Below, one piece after another: positions 7,305 through 17,333 of a stretch of 64,000 nucleotides of DNA. The notes beneath the pieces were generated by a model, which did not search any database, was not told the DNA's origin, and saw only the letters and a list, made by a program, of their open reading frames with translations. Each line of letters begins with the position of its first letter. The stretch's first letter is position 1. The stretch covers positions 1 to 64,000 of the forward strand of contig JACRLN010000006.1 in NCBI GenBank assembly GCA_016215115.1. The letters run 5' to 3'. The position numbers and the translations under genes were made by a program. This DNA is from Nitrospirota bacterium. GTDB taxonomy: Bacteria > Nitrospirota > Thermodesulfovibrionia > UBA6902.

Positions 7305-8516
7305 TTAGCCGTGCTTTTTCAGCCACTCTGCGGGATCGACAGGCTTTCCATTGTGTCTGATTTCAAAATACAGGGCTGGAGTATTTAAGAGTTTTGACCT
7401 GGTAATTTTTCCTAACTCCGTGTCTTTGATAAGCAGATCGCCCTTTTGGAGTATAACCTCAGAGAGATTTCCATATAACGTGTTGTAGCCATTGCCATGA
7501 TCTATTATCAGGAGCATACCGTAACTTTCAAAAGTATTTGCATAGATCACCCGGCCACCTGCAACTGCTTTTGGCACATCATCAGGACCAGCTTCGATTT
7601 CTATGCCATTTTTAAAGGCAGAGACATTATATACATGATCCTTATATGGCCCGTACGGGATGAGCACTTTGCCGTCAATCGGCCAGGGCAAATGACCCTT
7701 TAATGAAACAAACCCGCTGCCGGTAATTGATTCAGGGATTTTCTTCTTCTCAAGGTTTGTGACCATGCCCTGAATTTTTTGTGATGAGTTTTCCAGTTCC
7801 TTGATTTTTTTCTCGTATGCTATCTGTTTTTCTTTTACACTGGAGAGCAATTCGCCCTTCTTTGAAAGTTCTGTCTGTAATTCTTTTTTCTTTTCCCGTG
7901 CGTATTCTTTATTGGCTTCAAGTTCTCCGAGAATTGACTCCAGATTTTTCCTCTTGGAATTTATTTCTTCCATATCGTTGATATACTTTTGTATCACCCT
8001 GCTCTCATAATTGGCAATAAGGCTGATATTCTTGCTCCTTCTTGCCAAATCCTGGTAGTCTGTTGCTGACATAAGGACGAAAGCATTATCTTTAAATTGT
8101 GCTTTGTTAAGAAAATTTATATATTCTTTCAGGTATTGTTTTCTGCCGTCCAGCGTTCCGGTAAGCATATCAATCTCTTTTTCAAGGCGGGAAAATTCTT
8201 CCTGTGTCTGCGACATTCGTCTGTCGTAATCCCGGAGTGCTTTCTCCTTCTTACCGATTGTTTCGTTTATACTTTCTATGTTTGTGCGTATGGATTTTTC
8301 TTCTTCTTTTGATTCACTGACGTTATTCCAGGCATTTCGGATTTTCTGCTGAATTTCAAATAACTTATTTACCTTTTCAGCCGAGGCGTCAGAAAGATTT
8401 AAAAAAGTAATGAAAAAAAATAACACCAATACTGAAAGTACGGCAGAATGGGAAGTTGATACTTCTTTCCTGAATTGAAGACATTTTTGTATGTGATGAA
8501 GCTCATAAAAAAACAT
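7305..8516 (-). CDS. envC: EnvC-like murein hydrolase activator (coiled coil plus degenerate LytM)
   Basis: A 403-residue protein. A hydrophobic signal segment (LSVLVLFFFITFLNL, residues 28-43) is followed by a long coiled coil (about residues 50-255, rich in E/K heptads). The C-terminal M23/LytM domain runs from about residue 285. The LytM zinc site looks degenerate: the usual H-x3-D stretch reads NGIEIEAGPDD, and the usual HxH motif reads YGNLS where YxHLS is expected. That fits E. coli EnvC, which lacks hydrolase activity and activates amidases under FtsEX control. The ATG directly abuts the ftsX stop codon, so ftsE-ftsX-envC form one operon. The symbol is by analogy. Confidence 0.8.
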   Translation of the reverse strand: MFFYELHHIQKCLQFRKEVSTSHSAVLSVLVLFFFITFLNLSDASAEKVNKLFEIQQKIRNAWNNVSESKEEEKSIRTNIESINETIGKKEKALRDYDRRMSQTQEEFSRLEKEIDMLTGTLDGRKQYLKEYINFLNKAQFKDNAFVLMSATDYQDLARRSKNISLIANYESRVIQKYINDMEEINSKRKNLESILGELEANKEYAREKKKELQTELSKKGELLSSVKEKQIAYEKKIKELENSSQKIQGMVTNLEKKKIPESITGSGFVSLKGHLPWPIDGKVLIPYGPYKDHVYNVSAFKNGIEIEAGPDDVPKAVAGGRVIYANTFESYGMLLIIDHGNGYNTLYGNLSEVILQKGDLLIKDTELGKITRSKLLNTPALYFEIRHNGKPVDPAEWLKKHG

Positions 8517-9434
8517 TTAGTACCTGATTTTCCCTATGGCTATAAAACTCCCTATCAGGCTCATCACGGCACCTCCCAAAGGAATAACTAAATATACAGG
8601 TAAAGGCAAAGATGTTACTACGAATTTGATTGCCGGCAGGAACTCGACCATTTTATACATGATAAACGAGTAAATACCCAATATCGCAAGAGAACTTATA
8701 ACTCCACCAAGGGTCCCTATAAAAAGACCTTCGATCAAAAAGGGAAGTTTTATAAAGCTTCTGGATGCGCCCAGTAGTTTCAATGTTTCTATTTCGTCTT
8801 TTCTTCTGTGGAGAAGAATTTTTATCGTGCTGTATGTAATAAATGTAACGGCTATAAATATGGCTGCTCCAAAAACAATTGAACCTAACTTTATCGTTTT
8901 CGCGATAGTATTAAGGGATGAAAGCCATTTTTCGCCGTATTGGACTTCTTGCACACCGTCCAACTGTTTTATCTGTACGGCCTTTTCTTTGACACGCAAA
9001 GGGTCCAGGTAATCCCTTTTGAGCTTGAGTTCAAAGGAAGAGGGCAGGGGGTTTTCCTTGAAAACATCAAGGATCATAGCATTTGATCCCAACGTCTTTT
9101 TTATTTCCTCATAAGACTGCTCTTTTGATATGTATTTAACTGCCTCAATATCTGTATCTTGCAGGAAATGATTTTTTAACTTATCTTCTCCTTCTTTGTT
9201 GATATCTTCGTTCAAATATACTACAACGCCAAAGCTTTTGGCCCAGCGCTGAAGGGCCGAGCTCATATTTGAATTAATAATTATAAAGGCACAAAAAATT
9301 GTCAGACCTATGCTGACTGACAGAATAGTAAGAAGATTAATCCACTTTTCAAGTCGTAAGCTTTTTAAGGCAGTCTTGAAAGAGTATTTTATGATTTCGA
9401 GCCAAACACCCCTGGATGTGCTTTTAGTTTTCAA
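8517..9434 (-). CDS. ftsX: Cell-division ABC transporter permease FtsX
   Basis: A 305-residue membrane protein with the FtsX layout. A short cytoplasmic N-terminus and TM1 (about residues 34-52) are followed by a periplasmic domain of about 110 residues (FGVVVYLNEDINKEGEDKL ... VQEVQYGEKWLSSLN). Three further TM helices surround TLKLLGASRSFIKLPFLIEG, the conserved FtsX cytoplasmic loop. The start is TTG at 9434, overlapping the ftsE stop as TTGA, with AAGGAG eight bases upstream. FtsX couples FtsE ATPase cycles to the coiled-coil activator encoded next. Confidence 0.93.
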   Translation of the reverse strand: MKTKSTSRGVWLEIIKYSFKTALKSLRLEKWINLLTILSVSIGLTIFCAFIIINSNMSSALQRWAKSFGVVVYLNEDINKEGEDKLKNHFLQDTDIEAVKYISKEQSYEEIKKTLGSNAMILDVFKENPLPSSFELKLKRDYLDPLRVKEKAVQIKQLDGVQEVQYGEKWLSSLNTIAKTIKLGSIVFGAAIFIAVTFITYSTIKILLHRRKDEIETLKLLGASRSFIKLPFLIEGLFIGTLGGVISSLAILGIYSFIMYKMVEFLPAIKFVVTSLPLPVYLVIPLGGAVMSLIGSFIAIGKIRY

Positions 9435-10093
9435 CCTATATACTCCTTTTCGATATAATGGTCGTTTACAAAAACAACTCTCTTCCCTGATGCTCGAAAA
9501 AGATTGTCGTCATGCGTTGCTATAAGTACAGTGGTGCCTTTGCTGTTTATCTTGCTGAAAAGCTCCATAATTGCCTTTGCATTATCAATATCAAGATCAC
9601 CGGTTGGTTCATCGGCCAGCAGGACGATCGGTTTAGACACCATGGCCCTTGCAATTACGACCCTTTGTTGTTCACCTCCCGAAAGAAACTGTGGAAAGAG
9701 GGATGCTTTATCAAGCAGTTTTACTTCATCCAATGCCTCATTAACATAATGCCTTATTTTTTCAGATTTCATGCCGTGAATGCTCAACGCAAGAGCCACG
9801 TTATCAAACACCGTTCTGTTGGGCAGTAGTTTGAAATCCTGGAAAATTATGCCTATATTTCGTCTTAGCTCAGGAATTTCATGTTGTTTTAACTTGCTTA
9901 CATCCCAGTCGGCAACGGTAATATGCCCGCTATCGGGGCGTTCTGAACAGTAAATAAGCTTGAGCATAGTAGTTTTTCCTGCGCCACTCGGACCTGTTAT
10001 AAATATGAGGTCCCCCTTTTTAATAATTAATGAGATGGAATTAAGGACAGTTTTCTTTTCGTAACTTTTTGAAACATCGGAGAAAAGTATCAT
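9431..10093 (-). CDS. ftsE: Cell-division ATP-binding protein FtsE
   Basis: A 220-residue ABC ATPase. Walker A GPSGAGKTT is at residues 34-42, the signature [16 protein letters not shown] near 135-150, and Walker B VLLADEPTGDLD near 157-168. Length and the neighbouring ftsX identify it as FtsE rather than a LolD-type transporter. It binds ATP at the division site and, with FtsX, drives activation of septal peptidoglycan hydrolysis. It is the first gene of the ftsEX-envC operon and starts with ATG at 10093. Confidence 0.95.
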   Translation of the reverse strand: MILFSDVSKSYEKKTVLNSISLIIKKGDLIFITGPSGAGKTTMLKLIYCSERPDSGHITVADWDVSKLKQHEIPELRRNIGIIFQDFKLLPNRTVFDNVALALSIHGMKSEKIRHYVNEALDEVKLLDKASLFPQFLSGGEQQRVVIARAMVSKPIVLLADEPTGDLDIDNAKAIMELFSKINSKGTTVLIATHDDNLFRASGKRVVFVNDHYIEKEYIG

Positions 10094-10301
10094 ATAGTAT
10101 CTCCCTTGTTTTTATATCAATAGTTATTATCGGCACTAATAAAAAAAACTTTAACACATGTAATTCAAATCACAAAAAAATCCTAAAGCTTAATTGCTGC
10201 ATTGTTGGAACTAATATTGCTTAACTAACAGAATTTAAAGATATTATTGATGTTTATAAGGGGGGGCAAGAGACTGTCAAATACATTTACATTTTAATGT
10301 A

Positions 10302-11123
10302 TCAATTCAAAGAGTTAAAGTCAAGATTATTAGCAACTGAATCGACGGTATCCTTGCATATGGGTTTTTGTTTTATGAAAAAGCCTTCGAGGATGGCGTT
10401 GTCACAAAGGGTATTGATTAAACGGGGATTGCCCTTTGAATAAGAGTGGATGCAGGTAATTGCTTCAGGGGTAAATATCTCTTCTTCACAACCGGCTACC
10501 CTGAGCCTGTGCTGAATATATTCCTGAGTAACACTGCGATCGAATTCTTTTAATCTGTATTTTACGGCAATCCTCTGTTTTAGCGGTTCATCAAGAGCAA
10601 GAATATTACCCAGATCGGGGAGACCAAATAAAATGAGAGTTAAGAGTTTACCCTGGGATACTTCCATGTTAAGCAGGCCGCGGAATTCCTCCATTATCTC
10701 TCTGTTCTGAAGCATCTGCGCCTCATCAATAAGGATTACTGCTTTCAGTCCGGATTCATTTATTTCGAGCAGTCTCTTATATAATTGTCCCAGGATATCC
10801 AGTCTGCTTTCAGCCACATTTTCAACCCCCAACTGAATGGCAATTTTTCTCAAAAACCAGTCTGCCGTAACAGTCGAGTGAAGAACGACAAGCAGTGCGG
10901 CCTCATATTTGTCTTCATCCAGTTCATCAAGAATTTTCCGTGCAAGTGTTGTCTTTCCAGTCCCGATGCCTCCTACCACGACGGCCAGACCTTTCATTGA
11001 ATCAACGGCATATTTAAGCCGTATCAGCGCATCTGCGTGCTGTGTGTTGCTGTAGAAATACCTGTTATCGTTTGAATTGGAAAACGGTTGTTCTTTTAAT
11101 TTATAAAAACTCAGGTGTTCCAT
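10302..11123 (-). CDS. ExeA-like AAA ATPase
   Basis: A 273-residue protein with the typical ExeA/TniB-type start (FYKLKEQPFSNSNDNRYFY). Walker A GGIGTGKTT is at residues 51-59, Walker B VILIDEAQML is near 138-147, and sensor-like GNPRLINTLCDNAI is near 240. ExeA proteins act at the inner membrane in type II secretion or pilus assembly by remodelling peptidoglycan or secretin. This one lacks the C-terminal TM and peptidoglycan-binding region seen in ExeA, so it is the bare ATPase module. It follows a TPR protein on the same strand, 119 bases downstream, suggesting a shared transcript. No secretion genes lie nearby, so the partner is unknown. Confidence 0.75.
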   Translation of the reverse strand: MEHLSFYKLKEQPFSNSNDNRYFYSNTQHADALIRLKYAVDSMKGLAVVVGGIGTGKTTLARKILDELDEDKYEAALLVVLHSTVTADWFLRKIAIQLGVENVAESRLDILGQLYKRLLEINESGLKAVILIDEAQMLQNREIMEEFRGLLNMEVSQGKLLTLILFGLPDLGNILALDEPLKQRIAVKYRLKEFDRSVTQEYIQHRLRVAGCEEEIFTPEAITCIHSYSKGNPRLINTLCDNAILEGFFIKQKPICKDTVDSVANNLDFNSLN

Positions 11124-11242
11124 GGTTCACTTGACAAAGCGTAATATGTAATGATTGAAGGAGTTTGTTAAGAACCCTGCGCCGAGAGCACAGGGAGTTC
11201 TTGCTAATTCATTAAAACCGATTCGTGGTTTACAGAAAGAAG

Positions 11243-12964
11243 CTAAATATACGAGATCCGGTTTTTTCTGGATTTTTGCTTTCCTTCAGACTTCCCGATA
11301 AGATCCTTAAGAATATCAATCTTATGTGATACATCTCTGTAGTCGTGGTTCATTGTACGGATTTCAGAATATATTTCAAGAGCTTTGCTGTAATCATTGT
11401 TTTTCATATACGCCTCAGCCAGCTCATATTTTATATCAAGGCCCCTCTCATCATCGCAGGACATTGATTCAAGTAGCATGTTCAACTCCGCTATCGCACG
11501 GATAAATACGCCTTTTTCCATATAACACAATGCAATCATTTTGGAGCTTAATAAGGCTTTTTCCGGATCTTTTGCCACAATCTGAAACTCCCTGATCGCT
11601 TCGTCTAAAAGACCCTTCTGTTTATATTCAATTCCTGCGGTGTAATGGGATTCATAATCTTCTTCGTCTACTTCGAGATCATAAGATTGCTCTTTCAAAA
11701 TAGTATCGTCCTCTGACTGCTCAGACACTTCAACTGCCTCGGGTGCGGACCGCAGTGATTGTATCTGATCCCGAATCTCTATGTTATCAGGGATTTTTAA
11801 TTCCAGGAGATTTTCAAGCTCTTCAACCTTATTTTTAATTGAGATATTCCCAGGCTGTAATTCTGCTAACTCTCCATACAGTCCAAGGGCTTTCTGAGCT
11901 GCTCCCTGGTCTTCATATATTTTTGCGAGATTCTTTAACTCTCCGGCTAACGATTCATCATCACTTTTACCTCTGTAAACAGTCACCAGTCTTTGCTTGA
12001 CCGGGGTGGGTACTGATTCTTTGAATTGTTCAAGTAATTCATATGCGTCATCCCAGTTTTGCTCCTGTAACAATTCATCAATACAGGGCTGTAATTCTTC
12101 CCACGCCTTATGGGGCTGCCCTTCGTTGATATAAATACTACCGAGAAGTCTTTTGTAAACAATATCGGCAGGGGCAGAAATTATTAATTTTGACAGGGTG
12201 GTTTTGGCCTCCTGAGTTTCATTGGCTTTGGTTGCAAGGTGAACATATTTTAAGAGGATATTTTTATCATTATTCGAAAAAAGTAATGCCTTAGCTGCAA
12301 AATCCAGGGCTTGCTTCATGTTGTTTTTCTTTTCAGCCAAAGTGCTTAGCCCGATAAATGAACAGACATTCTTTGGATCTGCAACAATAGCCTTGGAAAA
12401 GAATTCTACGGACATGTCAATATCATCCTTTTCCAGACAGTCCGAAGCAATTGCGGCATATTCATTTGCAGCCTTTTCCGAAAGGCCTCTGCTCAGCCAT
12501 AAATCAGCTATTCTTGTTTTTATATTTATATCGGAAGGGGTGAGGTGAAGTATTTTATTGTAGATATCTATTGTCCTGTCCAGGTCTCCGTCTCTGGAGA
12601 GTTTTTCTGCCGCTTTAAGGTAATACGTAACAGAATTGCTGACGATACCCTTTTCTGCGTAAAGATCTGCTAACGCAATAAGTACGCTGACCTCAAAAGG
12701 AACAATATTCAGGATCTTTTTATAAAGTGCCATTGCCTTCTGGTGGAAACCATCGCTTCTGAATTTATTTGCTGCGAGTATAAAGAATACTACTGCTTCG
12801 TTTTGTGAACCTTTTTTTATATACAGGTCACCGATGGTGTTGTAGATATTGGCATCTTCACGAACACTGATAATTTTTTTCCACGCGGCAATAGCCTTAT
12901 CGTATTCACCTTTTTCAGAAAATTGTTTTGCAGATTCCTGGAGGGTAATAATACTGCTTTTCAT
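11243..12964 (-). CDS. Large TPR-repeat protein
   Basis: A 573-residue soluble protein made almost entirely of TPR-like helical pairs (for example AIAAWKKIISVREDANIYNTIG, AVVFFILAANKFRSDGFHQK, ALEIYSEIRTMNHDYRDVSH), with an acidic linker near residues 405-435. No signal peptide or TM segment is seen. It is upstream of the ExeA-like ATPase on the same strand. It probably serves as a scaffold; the partner cannot be told from sequence. Confidence 0.75.
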   Translation of the reverse strand: MKSSIITLQESAKQFSEKGEYDKAIAAWKKIISVREDANIYNTIGDLYIKKGSQNEAVVFFILAANKFRSDGFHQKAMALYKKILNIVPFEVSVLIALADLYAEKGIVSNSVTYYLKAAEKLSRDGDLDRTIDIYNKILHLTPSDINIKTRIADLWLSRGLSEKAANEYAAIASDCLEKDDIDMSVEFFSKAIVADPKNVCSFIGLSTLAEKKNNMKQALDFAAKALLFSNNDKNILLKYVHLATKANETQEAKTTLSKLIISAPADIVYKRLLGSIYINEGQPHKAWEELQPCIDELLQEQNWDDAYELLEQFKESVPTPVKQRLVTVYRGKSDDESLAGELKNLAKIYEDQGAAQKALGLYGELAELQPGNISIKNKVEELENLLELKIPDNIEIRDQIQSLRSAPEAVEVSEQSEDDTILKEQSYDLEVDEEDYESHYTAGIEYKQKGLLDEAIREFQIVAKDPEKALLSSKMIALCYMEKGVFIRAIAELNMLLESMSCDDERGLDIKYELAEAYMKNNDYSKALEIYSEIRTMNHDYRDVSHKIDILKDLIGKSEGKQKSRKNRISYI

Positions 12965-13015
12965 CTTTTCATATACATCCTTCAGATTTTATATTAAAAG
13001 CTTGCCAACACAAAG

Positions 13016-14461
13016 TCAATCAAACCCGTATTCTTTCCATCTCGCGGTGACATGTTTTTTGATATCTTCTGACATCACTATTTCAGGAGGCCATTCGCGG
13101 GTAAAGCCTTCGGAAGTCCATTTCTTTGTGGCGTCAATTCCTATTTTACCCCCATATGCAGGAATACCGGACGCATGTTCAAGAACATCGAGTGGGCCCT
13201 CAACAATCACTGTATCCCTTTTTGGATCAGTATTGTTTCCTATTCTCCAGACAACTTCGCTGAGATCCTGAACATTTACCCATTTATCAACAATAACAAT
13301 TGCCTTTGTGAAACTCATTTGCCCCATTCCCCAAAGCGCATACATAACTTTTCTTGCATGGCCCGGATAACGCTTATCAATAGAAATAACAGCAAGATTG
13401 TGAAAAACGCCTTCGAGCGGGAGATTCATATCAACGATTTCCGGAAGCTGTTTTTTCAATAACGGAAGGAATATTCGTTCAGTTGCTTTGCCAATATAGC
13501 AGTCTTCCATTGGAGGTTTCCCAACGATTGTTGCTGGATATATTGCATCTTGCCTGTGCGTGATACAGGTGATATGGAATACAGGATATTCATCAGAAAG
13601 TGAATAATAACCTGTATGATCTCCAAAGGGACCCTCGATTCTGCGCTCTCCGGGATTGCAGTAACCCTCAAGCACAATCTCTGAATTGGCAGGTACTTCC
13701 AAATCTATAGTCTCACACTTCACTAATTCCACAGTATCATTTCTCAGGAACCCTGCGAATAGCATCTCGTCTATTCCTTCAGGAAGAGGAGCAGTTGCAG
13801 AATACATAACAGCAGGATCAGAACCTATTGCAACGGCAACTTCCAGTCTTTTGCCCTGCTGTTCCGCTTTCCGGTAATGTCGCGCGCCGTCTTTATGCAT
13901 ATGCCAGTGCATGCCTGTTGTTTTTGAATCATATACATGCATTCGGTACATGCCGCAGTTACGATCTCCCTTGTCAGGGTCTTTTGTGAAAACCATTGGC
14001 AGGGTAATGAATTTTCCGCCATCTTCCGGCCATGTTTTCAAAACAGGGAAAATATCGAGTGAAGGATTATCGCGAATGATTACTTCCTTGCATGGTCCGG
14101 TCTTAACAATTTTCGGGAAAAAATCCGAGAGCTTTTTCAGCTTTGGAAGCGCCTTGAGTTTTTCTATGAAATTCGTAGGTATTTCAGGTTCAAGAAATTC
14201 GAGGATTCGGCCGCCTATGTCATCAAGGTTTTCTACCTCCAGTGCCAGACGCATTCTCTCATAGGAACCGAATGCATTGGCAAGAACAGGAAATTTTGAA
14301 CCTTTTGGATTTTCAAACAAAAGAGCAGGGCCAGTTGCTTTTACAACCCGGTCATTTATTTCTGCAATTTCGAGGTCCGGGTCAACTTCGGCCTTGATCC
14401 GCTTAAGGAGCCCCTTTTTCTCTAATAAACTTAAATATTCTCGTAAATCTCTGTAGGCCAT
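13016..14461 (-). CDS. UbiD-family prenylated-FMN decarboxylase
   Basis: A 481-residue member of the UbiD family of non-oxidative (de)carboxylases that use prenylated FMN and a metal ion. Diagnostic stretches are YRDLREYLSLLEKKGLLKRI at the N-terminus, GPFGDHTGYYS in the middle, and ATIVGKPPMEDCYIGKATER. Length matches the menaquinone or 4-hydroxybenzoate-type enzymes. A role in (futalosine) menaquinone synthesis is plausible for an anaerobic respirer, but no other quinone gene and no ubiX are in the window, so the substrate is open. ATG at 14461; only 51 bases separate it from the TPR gene downstream. Confidence 0.9.
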   Translation of the reverse strand: MAYRDLREYLSLLEKKGLLKRIKAEVDPDLEIAEINDRVVKATGPALLFENPKGSKFPVLANAFGSYERMRLALEVENLDDIGGRILEFLEPEIPTNFIEKLKALPKLKKLSDFFPKIVKTGPCKEVIIRDNPSLDIFPVLKTWPEDGGKFITLPMVFTKDPDKGDRNCGMYRMHVYDSKTTGMHWHMHKDGARHYRKAEQQGKRLEVAVAIGSDPAVMYSATAPLPEGIDEMLFAGFLRNDTVELVKCETIDLEVPANSEIVLEGYCNPGERRIEGPFGDHTGYYSLSDEYPVFHITCITHRQDAIYPATIVGKPPMEDCYIGKATERIFLPLLKKQLPEIVDMNLPLEGVFHNLAVISIDKRYPGHARKVMYALWGMGQMSFTKAIVIVDKWVNVQDLSEVVWRIGNNTDPKRDTVIVEGPLDVLEHASGIPAYGGKIGIDATKKWTSEGFTREWPPEIVMSEDIKKHVTARWKEYGFD

Positions 14462-14518
14462 TTAGTGTATATGATACAGGATTGCGGATTGAGCTTACAA
14501 GGGGAATGGATATCTTCT

Positions 14519-17233
14519 TTACTTTACAACTTCAAACAAATTCTTCGGATCGTCCAAAACCTTAAACTCCCATGTCCCAAAGCTGCCGTTCACATTTACA
14601 GCATCAACCCATTCTCTCGCTGCCTGCCATTTTGCTTTGTCCTGATCTGTTGTCTGACCTTTAATCTCAAGGATCAAATGCCTGCTATTTTCAAACTTTA
14701 TGATGAAGTCGGGAAAATAAGTTTTGGTCTGTCCCTGCCAGAGATAAAATATCTCAAAGCCGAGATGATCGTTTTTAGCCCATGAAATCAGTCCAGGGAT
14801 TCTTTCTCTCTCAAACTCTAAACCCACCTTTTCCCATCCGCTGTCAACAACGATATGGCTTATCTGGCTTTTTCTAACAGGCTGTGCCGGTTTGCTGGTC
14901 CACCATGTCATTGCAGTGGCAGTGCTTCTTTTTGGTCTGACAGGGTCTAATATAATCGCAGGAGCTTCTTGGCTGGAGGATCGGATAAAATGCCCGATGT
15001 GGTTTATAATCTTCTGCGCATTGAGGGCGATAACAAGATTTCTCAATTTTTCCGTTCCTATAAAAAGAGGGACTTTGATATCGAGTTTGTTGGAGGCTAA
15101 AAACTTATCGAACAGCTCCATCAACTGGCTGATGTGACTGCCGGGGTCGCCTTCCCAATTTTTCCCAAGATGTTCATGTAGTCTCACAGCCGCCTGAAGT
15201 TTTATTCTCTGCAAGCGATGCTCTTCAGCAAGCTTTTCCAAATCGAGTTCGCTGATCTGGTCGAACTTCGGCTTGCCGTCTATAACGGGCGCGACTTCTA
15301 CAATAGTGGGAGCGTCTTCAGGGGATAAAGTCAGTTTCTCAAGTTTGTCCCATTCCAGATCCAAAAAGTAATTCAGCTTATACTCAGTTCTCAATACATG
15401 AGGCCACTCAATTGTTAATGTCTTCCGATCTTTAATCGGTTCAATCTTTGTTTTTGGTTTCTCTATTCTTGGAGGGCCCTCTTCCTGTTCAGCAGGCAGG
15501 AAGGTAAATGGCACACCGAACACAGTCACATATTCCGGCTCATAACGTCCGGTGTCTTCGTTAACATCATAAGAGATTCTACGCAAACCGCGTCCGATAA
15601 CCTGTTCGCAGAGCAGTTGACTGGTAAAGGCGCGTATACCGAGGATATGAGTAACCGTTCTTGCATCCCAACCTTCAGACAACATGTTGACGCCGATAAC
15701 GCAATGGATGGATTCACCGGCTTTTCCCTTCTTACCTACTGTGTTGAATTTATCCCTTTCAATCTTCACCAAATCCTTTTTGGATTTATCAAGCTTTTCT
15801 TCTTCATCAGACTCTATCTTGTCCAGCGCATCCTGATCAATCCTGATGAGCCTGTTTTTATCTCCCAATTCCTCCACTGCAACATATCCGTTTACAAGTG
15901 AATATTCAAGCCTCGCCGCTGTCTCAGTCCTGTTGCAGATCATTATCATAACAGGAGGGGTTTCACGCGGAGGGTTCTGCTTTTCCCAGCTTACTTTTTC
16001 TTTTAACCAATCGCCTCCAAGAATATTTACTGCGTTTCTTACAAGATCGGGGAGACCTTCTTCTTTCCCGGCCCTGCGGTTTAAGTCTTCTTTTACATTG
16101 GGGTAGATATGAAACAATTGGGACTTGAGGTCAGGGCCTTTAATTGAATCATCTCTCACTGCTATCTTTGGCGTTTTAACAAGTCCGCTTTCGATTGCAT
16201 CGTTAAGACCGAAATCGTTTACTATCCATGTAAACAGTTGTTCGTCCTGATTGATCTTGCCGGTAGGTTTGAACGGGGTCGCCGTCAGGTCGTATGCCTT
16301 CAGAACTCCTCTGGAATTGTGTATCCTGTCAATGCCGCTTACCCAAATTGTCGCCTTTTCTTTTTCCGACTCATCCTCATCTCCGGTGGGGCGGTGGCAG
16401 TGGTGTGCTTCATCATTGATTACTAAAATATTTGCCGCATTACCGAACTCCGGCAGGACTCTCTTGAAAAAAGCCTCATCACTTTCAGCCCCTTTTTTGA
16501 TAACCCTGGGACCAGAGTTTTCATCAAGAGGCGCAAGGGTGTGCCAGTTGGTTACGATAATCTTTGTATCAAGAAGTTCCTGCCGCATAGTTGAATCAAC
16601 GAGTCTGAATGCCTCATAAAAATTATCATCACTCGCCGGCAGAAGGACCTGTAATCTGTCTTTGACAGTTAGTCCCGGAGCAATGATTAAAATATTTTTA
16701 GAAAATCGCGGGTCTTTTGAATTGGCGATCTTGTTCAATGTCTGCCATGCGATAAGCATAGCCATTACAACCGTCTTGCCTGTGCCTGTTGCAAGCTTTA
16801 AACACTGTCGGTCCCATAGGCTTCCGTCGCCTTCAATATCAATCCCCTGCCTTTCAGCCTGATTCGCCTCAGTAAGCCATATTGCTGTTTCAACCGCCTC
16901 AAGCTGACACCAGAATAATTTCTGACTCTCAGAAATCCCGGATTCATTCTTCCAGTGATTAAGCAGCTTTCTTGTGACGCCTGTGACATTCGGATAATCG
17001 CTGTCTCTCCACTTTTTGATCCTCGGTCGGATTTTGTTTACAAGCTCTATTTCTTTATATTCGCCGGGGTCTTCTTGTCCGGGGCGTGCCCTGCCTGTTG
17101 CCCTCCAATAGCCGGATTTTCTACGTCCATCGCAGCGTTCAAATTCCTGCGTCTCCCGGATATAAAGCCAGTGCTCCTTTGGCTCTTCATAAGGGCTGTT
17201 GATGATTAACTGGTCTATTCCTTTTTGGCTCAT
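14519..17233 (-). CDS. Type III restriction enzyme, Res subunit
   Basis: A 904-residue helicase-nuclease. Superfamily 2 motifs are clear: motif I LATGTGKTVV (about residue 150), a DEAHH box (VINDEAHHCHRP), TATPF, and motif VI QVIGRGLRR. At the C-terminus is a PD-(D/E)xK nuclease: PDFII (D842) followed by LILEIK (E856, K858). This is the BPTD_3080 style of type III Res. It translocates on DNA and cuts when two unmethylated sites are met, and needs Mod for recognition. It is the last gene of the mod / Bro-N / res set, 100 bases after the Bro-N gene. Length and motifs look intact. Confidence 0.92.
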   Translation of the reverse strand: MSQKGIDQLIINSPYEEPKEHWLYIRETQEFERCDGRRKSGYWRATGRARPGQEDPGEYKEIELVNKIRPRIKKWRDSDYPNVTGVTRKLLNHWKNESGISESQKLFWCQLEAVETAIWLTEANQAERQGIDIEGDGSLWDRQCLKLATGTGKTVVMAMLIAWQTLNKIANSKDPRFSKNILIIAPGLTVKDRLQVLLPASDDNFYEAFRLVDSTMRQELLDTKIIVTNWHTLAPLDENSGPRVIKKGAESDEAFFKRVLPEFGNAANILVINDEAHHCHRPTGDEDESEKEKATIWVSGIDRIHNSRGVLKAYDLTATPFKPTGKINQDEQLFTWIVNDFGLNDAIESGLVKTPKIAVRDDSIKGPDLKSQLFHIYPNVKEDLNRRAGKEEGLPDLVRNAVNILGGDWLKEKVSWEKQNPPRETPPVMIMICNRTETAARLEYSLVNGYVAVEELGDKNRLIRIDQDALDKIESDEEEKLDKSKKDLVKIERDKFNTVGKKGKAGESIHCVIGVNMLSEGWDARTVTHILGIRAFTSQLLCEQVIGRGLRRISYDVNEDTGRYEPEYVTVFGVPFTFLPAEQEEGPPRIEKPKTKIEPIKDRKTLTIEWPHVLRTEYKLNYFLDLEWDKLEKLTLSPEDAPTIVEVAPVIDGKPKFDQISELDLEKLAEEHRLQRIKLQAAVRLHEHLGKNWEGDPGSHISQLMELFDKFLASNKLDIKVPLFIGTEKLRNLVIALNAQKIINHIGHFIRSSSQEAPAIILDPVRPKRSTATAMTWWTSKPAQPVRKSQISHIVVDSGWEKVGLEFERERIPGLISWAKNDHLGFEIFYLWQGQTKTYFPDFIIKFENSRHLILEIKGQTTDQDKAKWQAAREWVDAVNVNGSFGTWEFKVLDDPKNLFEVVK

Positions 17234-17333
17234 ATTTTCAGTTTTACTTGTAAAACTGTCTTAACCGTTTGATATTAAATGATTTAATTTTTATACGAAA
17301 TCGATCATTACGTGTAAACCATTTTCCCGGCAT

